Of a stretch of DNA of 64,000 bases, positions 22,389 to 35,500 are shown piece by piece. This DNA is from Codonopsis lanceolata (taxonomy: Eukaryota > Streptophyta > Magnoliopsida > Asterales > Campanulaceae). A model generated the notes under the pieces. It searched no databases. It worked only from the letters and a program-made list of their open reading frames with translations, and was not told the DNA's origin. Both the position numbers and the translations under genes were made by a program. The DNA is taken from positions 160,796,437 to 160,860,436 of the forward strand of contig CM028379.1 in the NCBI GenBank assembly GCA_013146195.2. The letters are read 5' to 3'. The stretch's first letter is position 1. Every line of letters starts with the position of its first letter.

Positions 22389-25300
22389 ATGGCTGAAAAC
22401 GAGGTGGTGGAGGAAGAAATCATCTTCAGTAAAGGATCGCGCGTTGAAGTAAGCAGCAACGACGAAGGTTTCACCGGCGCTTGGTATGTCGCCACCGTTG
22501 TCTCCACCCCTTATTCTTTTGCTTCAACCTCTCCTAAAAAGAAGAACAAATCACCAAACCCTCAGGCTCAGAACAAGTTCCTCGTCAAGTACGATACTCT
22601 TTTAGACGACGTAGGTTCCAAACCCTTGACGGAGTACGTCGACGTCTCCTTTATCAGACCTTTACCCCCTACTCTGGATACCACCGTTGACGGCGACGGA
22701 CATTACATCTTTGAGGTCAACGACGTCGTTGACGCCTTCCACCGAGATGGTTGGTGGACCGGTGTTGTCACCAAATTTATTGACGATGGTGGTGGGTCCC
22801 GCAGGTTCGTGGTTAACTTTAACAAACCTCGTGACCGGATTGAGTGTCATGGCTCGGACCTCCGTTTTCACCTTGATTGGGTTGCTTCGGACTGGGTCCG
22901 ACCCGATAAACAGGTTAGGTGTCTCTCTAAGTCCTCCTGTGGTGTTAGTTTTAAACTAGGGTTTTTGTTGAATTTTTCGTGGACTGTATTGCAAGGCCTC
23001 TTTTGGTTTAATAATCAAATTCATGTGGATTTTATTTTCCTAATGTGCTACCGTCTCTCAAGTTAAGTGTCCATTGTTTATTTTACAAGAAATTTGTTAA
23101 AAAGTTACCTTTTTTGAGTCCCAAATTGGGACATGTAACATGATAGTTGGCAAATGCGAATTTGGTAAGTATGTATGTTAGATACATGTGAATGCACAAG
23201 ATTTTTGGTGCACACACACACATCTATGCACATGTATAAAGATTCATAGCTTGAATTTGTGCCTTGGAATTTGATCAAGTTAAGATAAAGTAAATTTAAA
23301 ACCATTTCCGTCACCAATGACTTTACCTGTAGTGTTCCCTGATTGTTTTTGTTTTGTGTCTATAGCCATTCTTTCTAAATGATCAATGGGTAGAAAGTTA
23401 AAGTCGTTTTTTGCATTTTTGATGTGCCAAATCTACGATCACCAATTGAAAGCCAGTGATCTCCATTCATTATCATTTTCTTTAAGCATTTTGGCTTCTC
23501 TATCACCTTAATATGTGCACCATAGTTATCAGATAAGAGTAGATTCAGTATTTCATCTTTAAGGCTCTCCAGACTCCCCCTTCTACCCCCCCCCCACCAT
23601 ATTTTGTTTTATGAATTTTGTCTTTCTGATATGTTCAAGCAAACCGTTCTTAATCTTGAAGCTATCTCCCTATACTTGCCCCTAGTCATATCTATGCTGT
23701 TTGAAATGGCTATTTTTCCTTATACAGAGTTATTTTATTCTGAAAACTTCTAGTTTATGTTCATGTTTAAGTATTTGATTTTTCTTGGGGACAAGGAAAG
23801 CATGGAATAAGCATGAGATGTTGTCATATAGACTAAAATAAGCTTGTGATCCTTTGGGTTTCCATTGGCTCTTTATATATCTTTTTAAAATTTTGATGGA
23901 TTTTTCCATTTTATGCATGTGTGATACCCATGCAAAATCCTGCTGGAACTTAAAATCTTGGAGTGTTGTTTCAGGAAGTATTAGTCACCTCATCAGGTGA
24001 TCAAGAAAAGTCGGGATATTCAAATGGCAATGCTAATTATGCAATGGATTTGATGGACATTGAACGTGCAAGTTCCGATGCTGCAATGGATAATCCTGTA
24101 AGAACAACTTGTCCTTGACATTTGTACAGGATAAGACTCATTTCTCAATTTCCTGTAAAGAAAGATAGAGCCATCTCCAGGAAGAAGACTTGCTTATATA
24201 TTATCTGAACACCTTGTTCCTCTTGCAGAAACCAGATGATGCAAACTCGAATGCTGATGGTAAACAAAGCTCGAGGAAGTATAAGGCAAGAAATGCAGTG
24301 GAGGACCAACTGTCAATTACACCACCTTGTGTACTGGTGATAAAACGGAATATGGATGCTCTTTCTGGTTTCACTACTCCAGCTAAAGGCGCCACAAAAA
24401 GTGATTGCTTTAAACATTCCAGTGATGATGATCAGCTTTCCACTAAGAACAAGAGTTACTTGAGAAAGAAAACTGTGAGCTTGATTTAGTCTCTTTATTC
24501 CATCATATTCTTCCTCGGTTCCTTCCCTTCTTTTCCCACTTGGATTGTTTTATTTTTTTATTCCACATGGGACCATTGAATGCCGTAAACCTGTATTTAA
24601 TTAAGCATGCTGCTCCACGTTACTAGAAAATAGATTGAGGAAACAGTTCAATTTCATATTTCGGCCAGTGCGCCGGGGGGAGGGGGTATCCATCCAGCAG
24701 AAGGTGCCGTTTCATGACAGAAGTATCGATATGTGATGTTGGAACTGGAACTCCAGTTCTTTTGCTTCTGTAGATTAGAGTTTACTTGAGTGATGTGGAA
24801 AGATTTTAACATGTGTTGTTGACTTGTCAGATTTAGAGCAAATTAGTGTCATGTGTCTTGTTTGTGTATGTATCTCTATAATCTATAAGACATGAAAAAT
24901 ACTCGCTGATACCTTGGGAGTTTAATTATACCTGTGACCTTGTTCATCCATCTGATGTTTATATATTGGATTGATTTGTTATTCTTGAACTTAGAATCTA
25001 GTTGTTGATCAAATAAGGCCGCATTGCTGTCAGTCTAACTCCCTTCAGTGGAAATTATGAAATTTTCATTTTCATTTGACAATTTATTGATTACTGTAGC
25101 CTGCTAAGAAACTCGAGTTTTTTTAATCATTTAATGCTGATAATCACGATATTATTAACTCTTACTTATGTAGATGAGTAAAGAACAATCAGTGGGTGGA
25201 CTGGACGGTGGTTCTAATAAACTTAAAAGAAAGAAAAGAATAGCGAAGAAAATGTCACATTCTGAAAGATCCAATGCTTCTGCAAAAGGTTTATATTCGT

Positions 25301-26298
25301 CAGTCTCGGTCAACACTGCAGAGTATCTTTTTTGTTTTACACTAGGTCTTAAATGGAAGAGGAGATGAAATTACTTGTATGTGTGTACAGGGAATGAGCG
25401 CAATCCAATGAGATTTACTTCTGAAGAATTTCTTGAGAAAGAATGTATTGAAGATGTCATGTCTGCCGAGGTAACACGGGACTTAGAAGCTGAGAATTCT
25501 CATCTGTTGCCTGCGAAGGCATTTTTGGAGTCCGTACAAGACCAAGATCAACATGCCATGGAACCAGAAAAAAGCATTACGGTAAACCATGATGATTATG
25601 ACCCTTTTGTGTTGTGGCGTTATGATCAAGTGGAAAATTTAAAAGAGCATTTGACCTATGATGAAGGACGGCCCCTGCTATCATGGGGTCTGGAAGGGTC
25701 TAATGTGCGTAGTGTTACCCTTGCACATGTGAAGACTGTTCTTGTTTGAACCAGTGAATTCGAGTTTGGCAATGAAGCCGCCTTATCGTCGTGACAAGGT
25801 TCAAGATATGGCCTGTGATAGTGATTTAACATGATGGGAAATAGGGCAAAATGGCTAAAGGATGGTATGTTGTGTGTGAAAGTTACTAGCTACTCTAGTA
25901 TATAGGTCATCGGTTGTCGTAGCTCTTAAATAATTGCTCTTATGCTGGACTCTACTAAACTTTGATAGCTAAGTGGCTTTTGGATGTATCTCAGGGTCAT
26001 ATTGCATGAGAACCTTGTGTCTATAAGTAACCATGGCTATGCTCTTGACATGTAGGTCATACCATCATATACACTTGCGCAGAAAGTAGCCTTGGGGTTA
26101 AAGTGAGACTACCTGAGATGCAGTTTCATGTTGGTAGCACCAACAAATCTGCCAGAATCCTTTGCTTCTCAACTGAGCAGCCTTTCCTTTGACACTTGAA
26201 AAGTTTGGCAATGAATAAGTTCACTAAATTTCATTTTATTACCTTTGAGCTACACATCATGTTGATGCAAGAAACCGAAGACATAAGCCCCACCCCCC

Positions 26299-26340
<42 letters not shown>

Positions 26341-28720
26341 CTCTCTCCCTCCCCCCCCCCATCTACGAGTTTGGGGAGAGAGGAGGGCGTTTAGTTATGC
26401 TTGTGGCTGTTGCCTAAGATGAGAGAGGAAGTAAAAGGTGGAAAGATTACAGGGGTCCAGGGTCTAGCCAATAGACTCACTTTCATTGTTTTCAATGTTA
26501 CTTTCCATGCTACTTTCAATGCTATTCTTGTGTTGTTCATGATCATGTTTATGTTTCTGAATTTGTTATAGTTTTGTTTGATTTATCTTTTAGATGATAG
26601 TTAGAACATTAGAACTGTTAGCTCGATCAGGAATAATAGACCTCCATTTTTTCACATATAGAATACCTTTCCTCTTTTATATTATTATCTTATCCTGAGT
26701 CAGATTATTTAAGAGATGTAGCTCCGCAACTTGCTTAGATTAGTTAACCATTGCCTGTATCTTTTGTTGACGAGTGGTGAAACACTATAGAATGGTTGTC
26801 AATCAATTGCTTTTTGTACGTTGATGTTCATTTTGTCTGGCAGGAAATTAATGAATCGAAGGGTGAAGAGAGCCTTCGGAGAAAAAAGAGGGGAAGACCA
26901 AGAAAATCATTAGGCATAATCCCAAAGGGTTCAGCAGAAGGTAAATAATTAGTTTAAGCGACCATCAGTTTGTGAATGTTAAGTGTCTAAGATACAAAAA
27001 TATATATTACTTCATAGGTGAGATGCATGAGGTAGCTGCAGGGGCATTGGATCAAATGGCTTTAAAAGATGGAGCAACAAGTGCATTGGAATTTCCTAGT
27101 CGACTGCAGAAGAGTATTAACTTGAGTGACTCGTTTAAGGACTTAGCATCCAGAAATTTAAGCAAGGAGTGTCTGAAGCTCATTGCGGATAATGAACGTT
27201 TTCTGAGTGGTGTAAGTTGCAGTAACTCAAAAAGAAAGCCCAAAGAAAGTAAATATGAGCAGTTAAATGTGACGGTAGCACAAAATAGAGTTGAGCAAAC
27301 GAAAAAGATTTTGTTAGATGGGCACCAAGAGAAGAGTACATCAGTTAACAACTGCTCTCCAACTCAAGGTAACAAAGCAGGTTTTGTTCTAGGTAAGATC
27401 TACTCCCCCAGGCTACTTAAAGAGTCCATATTTGAAAAGAAACATTTTGATGTGTCGGAAATATAATGGATGGGTTCTTCGTAGATTGCTGTTTTGATGA
27501 GAAGTGCTCTCTATATGAGCATTGAGATCATGATAGTCTTATGATCGATGATTCTGATCTAGTGTATTTTTCAGTGGTCAATGATAAAAACTGGTACTTG
27601 ATATTGGAAAATGATGTTTGCACATCTATGACTTGCGATAACATATTGTTAAGTGACAAGTGGATAAGAGTATGCGTCCCTTGAATCTTCAATTATGTTT
27701 CATGCTCTCATGGTTACCTTAATGCATATTGCAGACTCTGGCGAAGCACCACAAGGAAATTCATCTGAAGTTTATAAATTGGATTGTGGAGCAAAAGATG
27801 CTACCAATGTAATCAATAATGAAATGCCAAGTCACATATTTGATGATCAGCCTCTGTTGATGTGGCTTGGTGGGGTGAAGTCTGCTAAAATGCTGAATAA
27901 TGGAGGTGAAAATATTTGCATTACCGGAGCACTTCCAATATACATATTGTTATATATATTGTTCATGTTATAATTAATCATTTAATAGATCATCATTGTG
28001 AATCCAGGAATTTCCCATAGCATGGCTCTTGATACACGCGATGACACAAGTGATGGACAAAAAGATGTGGCAACACCAATGCGGTCTCCTGCAGTTATTG
28101 TTAACAGTGACTCTGTCAAAAAGAGCGAAACATTGCCTTTTGCTAAGTGCTCTCCAGTGTGGGACAGTATCGAGTCTTTGGAAGTATTCCAGAAGAACCC
28201 TCAAAGGCCACACTTCTCTCCTTTGGTTAGATGTAAAGAGGATTCCCGCGAAGGACTAGCTATTGGTCATATGGTAACCTTTGCAAATCTGGTGGGGAGG
28301 ACACTAAAGTTGCAACTTTCTGATCCCCTAAGCATCATTGAAAGCAGCTTGGAAACTCTGGCCGAGTTGGAGAAACATGGATTTGATGTGGAGAGTGTTC
28401 GAAAGCGTTTAAATGAGTTGCAAGCTCTGAAAGTCAGGATGGGCCAACTAGAGGAATTGTCAAAAGAAGCTGAGGGTGAGATCATGAAACTTAATCTTGA
28501 AAAGAGAGAACTTGAGGAAATGATGGATAAAGTTGCGATGAAGATGAAGGAGATACAAGAAAAACTTGCAGCGGCTGCATCCATGAAGGAGACCAAGGTT
28601 AAGAATGTTGATGTTTGGCAATCAAAAGCTAATTCCATTGTTGACTCTTTGGAGAATGCTAAACGTGATTTTGAAAGAGTAGTTGCTTCACCTTTGTGGG
28701 CGGTGGTTTTGAAAGAGTAG
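22389..28720 (+). CDS. Agenet/DUF724 domain protein, nine exons
   Basis: Splice model: 22389-22913, 23975-24097, 24229-24474, 25174-25288, 25391-25470, 26844-26940, 27018-27392, 27735-27905 and 28008-28720. All junctions are GT/AG with consistent phase, giving 814 residues. Exon 1 holds two Agenet (Tudor-like) segments, near residues 13-35 (KGSRVEVSSNDEGF) and 110-175 (ending DWVRPDK). Exon 6 has an AT-hook-like KKRGRPRK near 377-384. Exon 8 has the family motif DDQPLLMWL near 555. Exon 9 is the DUF724 domain (from HFSPLVRCKEDSREGLAIGH, about 645 to the end) with a long Glu/Lys-rich coiled coil. Agenet-DUF724 proteins are plant-specific; their biochemical role is poorly defined, and chromatin or RNA-related roles have been proposed. 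The start is the first ATG after a CT-rich leader; the frame is open upstream but only from a TTG. A Stowaway MITE lies about 300 bp upstream. Confidence 0.9.
25471..25749 (+). CDS. Possible alternative terminal exon of the DUF724 gene
   Basis: If the GAG|GTAACA donor at 25470 is not used, the frame of exon 5 stays open for 92 more codons, to a TGA at 25747-25749. The extension has acidic, non-repetitive composition (DDYDPFVLWRYDQ, GRPLLSWGLEGS) and RPLLSW recalls the QPLLMWL motif of exon 8. This would give a C-terminally truncated product keeping the Agenet part but losing the AT-hook and DUF724 domain. It could be an alternative polyadenylation product, a decayed exon or chance. The sequence cannot decide. 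Confidence 0.35.
   Translation, partial: VTRDLEAENSHLLPAKAFLESVQDQDQHAMEPEKSITVNHDDYDPFVLWRYDQVENLKEHLTYDEGRPLLSWGLEGSNVRSVTLAHVKTVLV
26303..26338. repeat. (CT)n microsatellite in a DUF724 intron
   Basis: A CT run is followed by C-runs (to about 26361), in the intron between exons 5 and 6. Confidence 0.9.
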
Positions 28721-29565
28721 CTGCTTCACCTTAGATGCATCTCTTTTGGCTCTAGTGATATCTGTGTAGTGTAGTGTAGTGTGGTGTAGTGTAGTGCAGT
28801 AATTTTAAGAATGGATATAAATATCTACCGGGGAAGTAATTTTAAGAATGGATACTTTCAAAAGTACTTTTGTGCAGAAAACAGCAAATACTATGTATGG
28901 TATGCTCGAGTAATTTCGGTGCCTTTTTTTCTGGGAATGGGGGATTCATCTCTTGCGTATGTTGATGAATGTTTCTTTGTCCTTATTTAAAACTTAAATA
29001 CTGCTCATGAGAAAACGTAAGATTGATAGTACTTGGGATTGGGAAATAAGTTCCACAACTATGCTTTGATCTTCAATGTTGTAGACACAAAATCCTCTCC
29101 TCTACATTTGTTTTCTTCTCATCTCGAATGAAGTACACATTTGCTTTCTTGGAGACGTTAATGATGATACTGATAAACACCGATTTTTGCAAGCTTAGTG
29201 TTGGTGTTTGTGATCGCTAGTATAGTTCACCACCTAGCAAAAGGTATAATGGATTTCTTTGTGTGTGTAAATAGGGTTCTACTCTTCCAGGTAATTCCTT
29301 CACTTGTAAACTTTGTAAAAATATAATGGAAGAAACAATAAAATTATAGGCCTTTCTCAATCCAACAATGTTCTGTTCAACCCAAGCTAAGGGATATGGT
29401 TCGAACAGTGTCCTTTAATAATAAACAAGAAAACACAGGTTTTGCCATCCTACATATTGATGCACGACACTGAAATTGGTAAAGAGTTCATCTTTATTTG
29501 GGAATTCTATGCCCAAAAGTAAAAAAAGGAACCCCATATGACGCAGATTCATTACTTATATTGTT
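28721..29565. other. Short intergenic space between two convergent genes
   Basis: About 845 bp separate the DUF724 stop from the NDUFA6 stop on the other strand, so the two 3' UTRs face each other and share this space. It contains an imperfect GTGTA pentanucleotide tract (28765-28799). No other gene was seen. Confidence 0.7.
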
Positions 29566-32500
29566 TCAGAAATAGTTACTCTTGTAGAAATTTTTGAGAA
29601 AATCGGAGTTGCCCTCGTCCTTGGTACCCACATCCTGAACGAGCCCCAGATTACCCACCACATATTGGCCAATGATGTGGTGCCGCTGCTTCGCATGCTC
29701 CACAACATTGTTCAACTCTTCTGTCCCCTTGAACAACAGCATGTCAATCACCTGCCAAGCATTGAATTTGAAAGATAATCACCACAATGACGACATATTT
29801 GAAATGCTACTGCTGGCTTGAATTCATCAACAAGTTAAGGCCCAAATTTTCCCATTTGGGAAAACACACTTGCATAGATATTTTTCATCATGATTCAGAC
29901 AAAATTTTCAGCCATCAAGATTACCTGGTGAGATTAGGTCAAAAATTCAAGTTACAAATTGGCATATAAGTTCAGATTTTTCAAGCATAGATTAGTACAG
30001 AACTTCAAAGCAAAGCAGCCTTTCTCAACGGAAACAAAGAAATTCAGGCCCACACTTAGATTAAAAAGGTATCATAATAGAGGAAGTACAAAGGAATAGA
30101 CATAATTTACGCAACCTCGTAATTCAAACCATAGTACAAACGTAGCAGAGAGTATGAAGACCTGTCCAATGAGCCGGGCACAAAGAATAAATGGGGATAG
30201 AATAGAACAGGTTCTCAACCTAGCAAAGGTTCAGTGTACCCATAGCGACACAATGTAGCCAAGTTTTAATGCTCAAATTCAAACATCAAATAGATTTAAT
30301 GATGGGGAGAAGTACACAACTAATTGTAGCATAAAGGAAAACCATGATTCTACTACACAACAACTAATTAATCAAAATTCAAAACACTAATGATATCAAT
30401 TCCATTTGAATATCTAGAAACGTACTTAATCCCCAATAACTTTAAATCGGGTTAAATTGGACACAAACATATTGACCGAGTAGTCATTTAAGTGATGAAA
30501 TATTGCACTACGTTCCATCTTCTCTCTCCCTCCCTCCTTTATCATGTTTCTCTCTCCTACATCTTTAACCATTTAATAGTTATTCTTCAAAAATGCTGCT
30601 TTTAACTCGTGTAATAATTTTTAGACTGATGATGAGTGGGAATGCTGGAAGCCAGAGCATGATTGATGCACCCCCATCGACAGCAGTAACAGCAGAATAG
30701 ACAACAGCAGCAAAGCTAGAGCCCCAACAAATGGAGCAAGATTTCCAGACAAGTAAACTCATACTTGAAATCCTCCTATCAACAAAGACTTACTTACCAT
30801 GAGAATTACACCACAGCTTTATACTGAGGAAAATGAGTTGGTTCATGGTTGATAATATACATTCATTCTTGTCACTTCAAATGCATAACAAAAGGTCATT
30901 TTAGTTTGAAGTCCAATAGTACCTCACTTTCAAAGAAACATTTCAATAAATGAATGCTTAAAACTAAAAAGAGATACGGTGACGCCATAAAGAACATTAT
31001 TTATGTAGTATCTTTTCCCTGTGCACAAATAAAATGACAGTTTCAGATCAACCACCTTTTTTTTCTTTTTCTTTTTGCTTTTTAATTCTACCTTTTTTTA
31101 TTTTTTATAAACTACGAATATTTTTTTTGATAAGTAAGAGTAATATATATCAAATATAAAGCGTCAATAGAGGAGACGCAACCTATGTACACAGACCACC
31201 ACTAAGCAAAGTTAAGTTATTCACAAAATTACAAAAAGGACTAATTCCCTGCGACACATCCTCATAACCCCAAAAAGACAACAGATGGAGAATTTGATTC
31301 TTAAGATCATCCATGCTCCTTTCTTCGTTCTCAAAAGCTCTAGCTTTCCTTTCTCTCCAAATAGTCCAACTCACTACCAAAAGGAATTTCTCTTCTTCCA
31401 ATTATACAAAGGCATGAAATAAATTCAGGACGAATTCCCACAGATCCTTCGCAACTGGACAATGAAGAAGGAGATGATTAACACTTTCAGCATCCCTCTT
31501 GCACATGAAGCACCATAAATCTTGCTTTTCCTCCTCAAATTATCTCCAGTCAAAACGGCTTTGTTGGCTGCTTCTCACATAAAGAAACCCACCCTAGGAG
31601 GAGCCTTCGTTTTCCACACGTTCTTCCACGGAAAAGATTTATCCACAATCCGCATTTTCTGATAAAAGGACTTGACAGAAAACGACATGTTCTACACCTC
31701 TTCCCACAAGGCCGTGTCCTCAATATCCTTGTTGATCTTTTGATCGTACAAGATGTTCAAAAAACCGCCCCTGAATATCCACTTCCCAGTCTTGCAAATT
31801 CCTTATAAACAATGGATTCCACGTGGCAGTATCACCAACGAAAGATAAAACTGAGTTTACCATCTCTTCTTTGTTAATCGCCAAATTAAACAAAGAAGGA
31901 AAAGCAAGCTTTAGCTCCAAGTCCCCACTCCATTTATCATCCAGAATTTAACGGAGTCCCCTTTTCCAACGACGAAGGAAATGAACCTCTTCATCAAGAC
32001 CCATTTTTTCCAAATACGTTTCTCCAAACCCCAACTCCAAAGGAGATGTGAACCTCATTAGGAAACCACAAATGATCACCTGTTCCATACTTAGCCACTA
32101 TAACTTTCTTCCAAAGCGCTTCACCATCCCCCAAATATCTCCATAACCATTTCTCCAGCAAGGCTGAATTAAAAACCTTGAGCTTTCTCAACCCTGAGCC
32201 TCCTACTACCGAACTGGAGCAAACCGAATCCTACTTAACCAGATGATACTTCCTAACCTCCAACTAACCTTCTCACATGAAATCTCTTTCTAATTTCTCA
32301 AGTCTCCTTGCCACAGAACTAGGCATATCAAACACAGACATGAAATACGTAGGCAGATTCGAGAGGGTACTCTTGATCAAAGTAAGCCTACCACCCTTGG
32401 ACAGATATTGTTTTTTCCACCATGCTAGCCTGCGCTCAAACCTCTCAATAACCGGTTTCCAAATGTCTTTGTTAGTGGAGTGCGCCCCCAAAGGCAGCCC

Positions 32501-35500
32501 TAGATATGACGTCGGAAGAGTTCCAGACTTGCACCCAAAAAACAACGCAAGCAGATCCACGTTACTCACAACTCCCACATAAATTATTTCACTCTTCTGA
32601 ATATTGATTTTCAAGCCAGAAGCAGCTTGAAAAAATAACAGGATCAGCCTCAAAGACCACAGCTGCTCATAATTTGCCTCACAAAAAACAAGAGTGTCAT
32701 CCGCGAAAAGTAAATGGGAAATCACCACTTCTGAGCCTTGCCCACCACAAACATCAAAACCTTGAATAAGACCGCATGAAACAGAGGAATCCACAATTCT
32801 GCTGAAAGCTTCCATCACTAAGATGAAGAGAAATGGAAACAATGGATCACCTTGCCTTAGGCCTCTTGAGCTCTCAAAAAAACCAGCTGGTTCTCCACCT
32901 ATCACCAAAACCCAACCTTGTCAGCAAGTACATCAAGAAATCCCAACTGATATGCTCATAAACCTTTTCAATGTCCAGCTTACAAACCAAACCTGCCTCG
33001 CCTCTTCTGATCTTGGAGTCCACAACTTTGTTCGCAATCAGAATAGCATCAGTAATTTGGCGGCCACCCACAAAAGAAAGCTGAGAATAGGAAATCACCT
33101 TTCCTATAACCCTTTTTAATCGAAAGGACAGAACTTTTGCAAGAATCTTATATACTCCCCCAATAAGGCTAATAGGTCTAAAATATTTAATATCATAAAC
33201 TAAGAAATTTTATTTGTCATAGATAGCAAAGCCAAAATTAACTAAGGTAATTTTCCATCGATTCCTTAAAGAAAAATCATAATGTGCATAGAACTAAACT
33301 AACATCCTTTCAGCTTTCTGAAAAACTGTCAGTGTCCTTTTATTGTGAGATTTCACTAGTGAGTTTATGCAACTGATTTCCCCTTCCAAAGCCATTGAAA
33401 CAAGTTGAGACCAGTTATCATACATCATGTTACAATTTTTAAGGATAGCCCTTTCTACTTCTCAAAGTCCAACTGCCATCAACTTAACTAGTCCCTGAGT
33501 TAACTGGGTTGATTGACCCAAGAAATTCACTGTCCTATACTGCAGCCTAAGATGCAGAAGCACAACTGCCTCTCTTGTGGAACTGATGATGACATTAGTT
33601 AGCCCTAACACTCTTGAATCTGTGTGTTATCGCACATTCTATGGGGCATTCGGACCAAAAGAAATACTGGAATTTTTTTTTCAGAAAAGTAATATTAATA
33701 GGAAGAAGGTATACACAATTAGGAGGACAAGAAGTCTGCTTACAAATGAAAGTTAGATTAAAAAAAAATATTGAGAGAGCGAACATAATTCTTATGCAGC
33801 ACAATAATCCAGAAGCTTATATGCTAAATTTACTTTGGCCCTTTGGGATCAAATAGTTTTACAAGCTTCTCTCTGGACAAAGCTTTTGGTAGGGTCAACG
33901 AAGCCAGAAACCCCGGTGGTGAACCATGCGGGCAGCAGCTTGCAATTACCTCTTGTTCAACCCTTGTACCTTCACCCAAATGATCACCCTGGCATGTCTC
34001 TTGTCACTGAAGTTCTTAATGAAATCAACTTTTCTCAATGAAAATTTTCTATTACAATTGCTCTCTCTGCAAAGAACAAGTTAGAAATTGTAACTGGTGT
34101 TGATAAGAAGCCTAGTTCTCAATCCAAATATGTGAATTCTGTTAATCCTGAAATTCATCAAAGCATAGTATACTTTGGGACAGCTCATGAGATGTGGGAA
34201 GACTTGATTACTAGGTATTCTCAAAGTGACACCCCAAATATTTTTCAGGTCAAGAAAGCTATTACTCTGTGCACCCAAGGCACCTTGTCTATCAATGCTT
34301 ATTTACCTTTAGGGGTCTTTGTGATGAGTTAACTAGTCTATTGCAGATTCCCAAATGTGTATGCAATTGTACTTGTGGGGCTACCAGACTTCAGGATGAA
34401 TATGAACATGTTTCTAAACTTACATAATTCTTGATGGGCCTTTCTGATGGCTATACTGATGTAGTGATGTGAGAGGTCAGCTTTTAAGGATGAACCCTTT
34501 GCCAACTCTTACTAAAGTTGTTTCAATGTTGACTCAAGAAGAGAGTCAAAGACAATTCAACAATTTTGTGGGTTCTAGTGATATTTCAACAGCTTTCTTC
34601 AGCAAGAATTTTGGGTCAACTACTGTCGCTGGAAACACTGGAAATCAGAGCAATTTCAGATCCAAATCTGCAGGAAATGGATTCCAAAAGGGTAAATTCT
34701 CCTGTGATTATTGTCATGGAGATTCTCACACCAAAGAGAAATGTTTTTATCTGCATGGGTATACTGAGTGGCATAAACTTCATGGTACTAAACCAGATCT
34801 CTCAAAAATGGCTAAGAATAAAACTAAAGGAAAAACTCATTCAGCTCATGCTGCTATCTCTGAGATTCAAGACTCTGTAACTGGTAACTTCAACAGATAA
34901 TGGCTATTCTTCACAAATCAAATGGTGCTGGTGCTGGAGTTGCTAATTCTGTTTCAATCCTTGACAACCATGAAGATCAATTGACAGGTAAGCCTAATGC
35001 AGTAATGTGTGTTCTATATTTGCTTCACCTACCAGTTTAGCCAGTACAAACTTGCTGGATTATTGATACTGGAGCTTCAGACCATATCACCGATATATTT
35101 GAAAATCTTATTCATCTTGTAGCTATATGTTCAATGATTCACTTGCCAAATATGGCAAGGCCTCTAATATTACTCACAAGGGTACTGTAAAGTTAGCAGA
35201 TGACACAACTCTTCACAATGTCTATTACGTTCCAGATTTTCAGTTCAACCTCTTGTCTGGAAATGTGATAGTAATGGTTGGGTCAAATTCTCTGCAAATG
35301 TGTCTTTTTCAGGACCTTGCAAATCAGAAATTCAAGAAGATTAGTAATCTGAATGGTGGATTATATACTCTTGTTGTATCACACTTGAATAAAGTGCACT
35401 CTTCTGCCTGCAATACTACAGTTCAACCTACCTTTTTGTAATTCTCATAATCATTGTATTGTTGAAACTCTTTTGAGCAAGCTGCATTTATGCCACCAAA

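Noticed and set aside
28267..28638. Minus-strand open frame opposite the DUF724 C-terminus
   Set aside because: It is the antisense shadow of a well-supported coding exon with coiled-coil codon bias.
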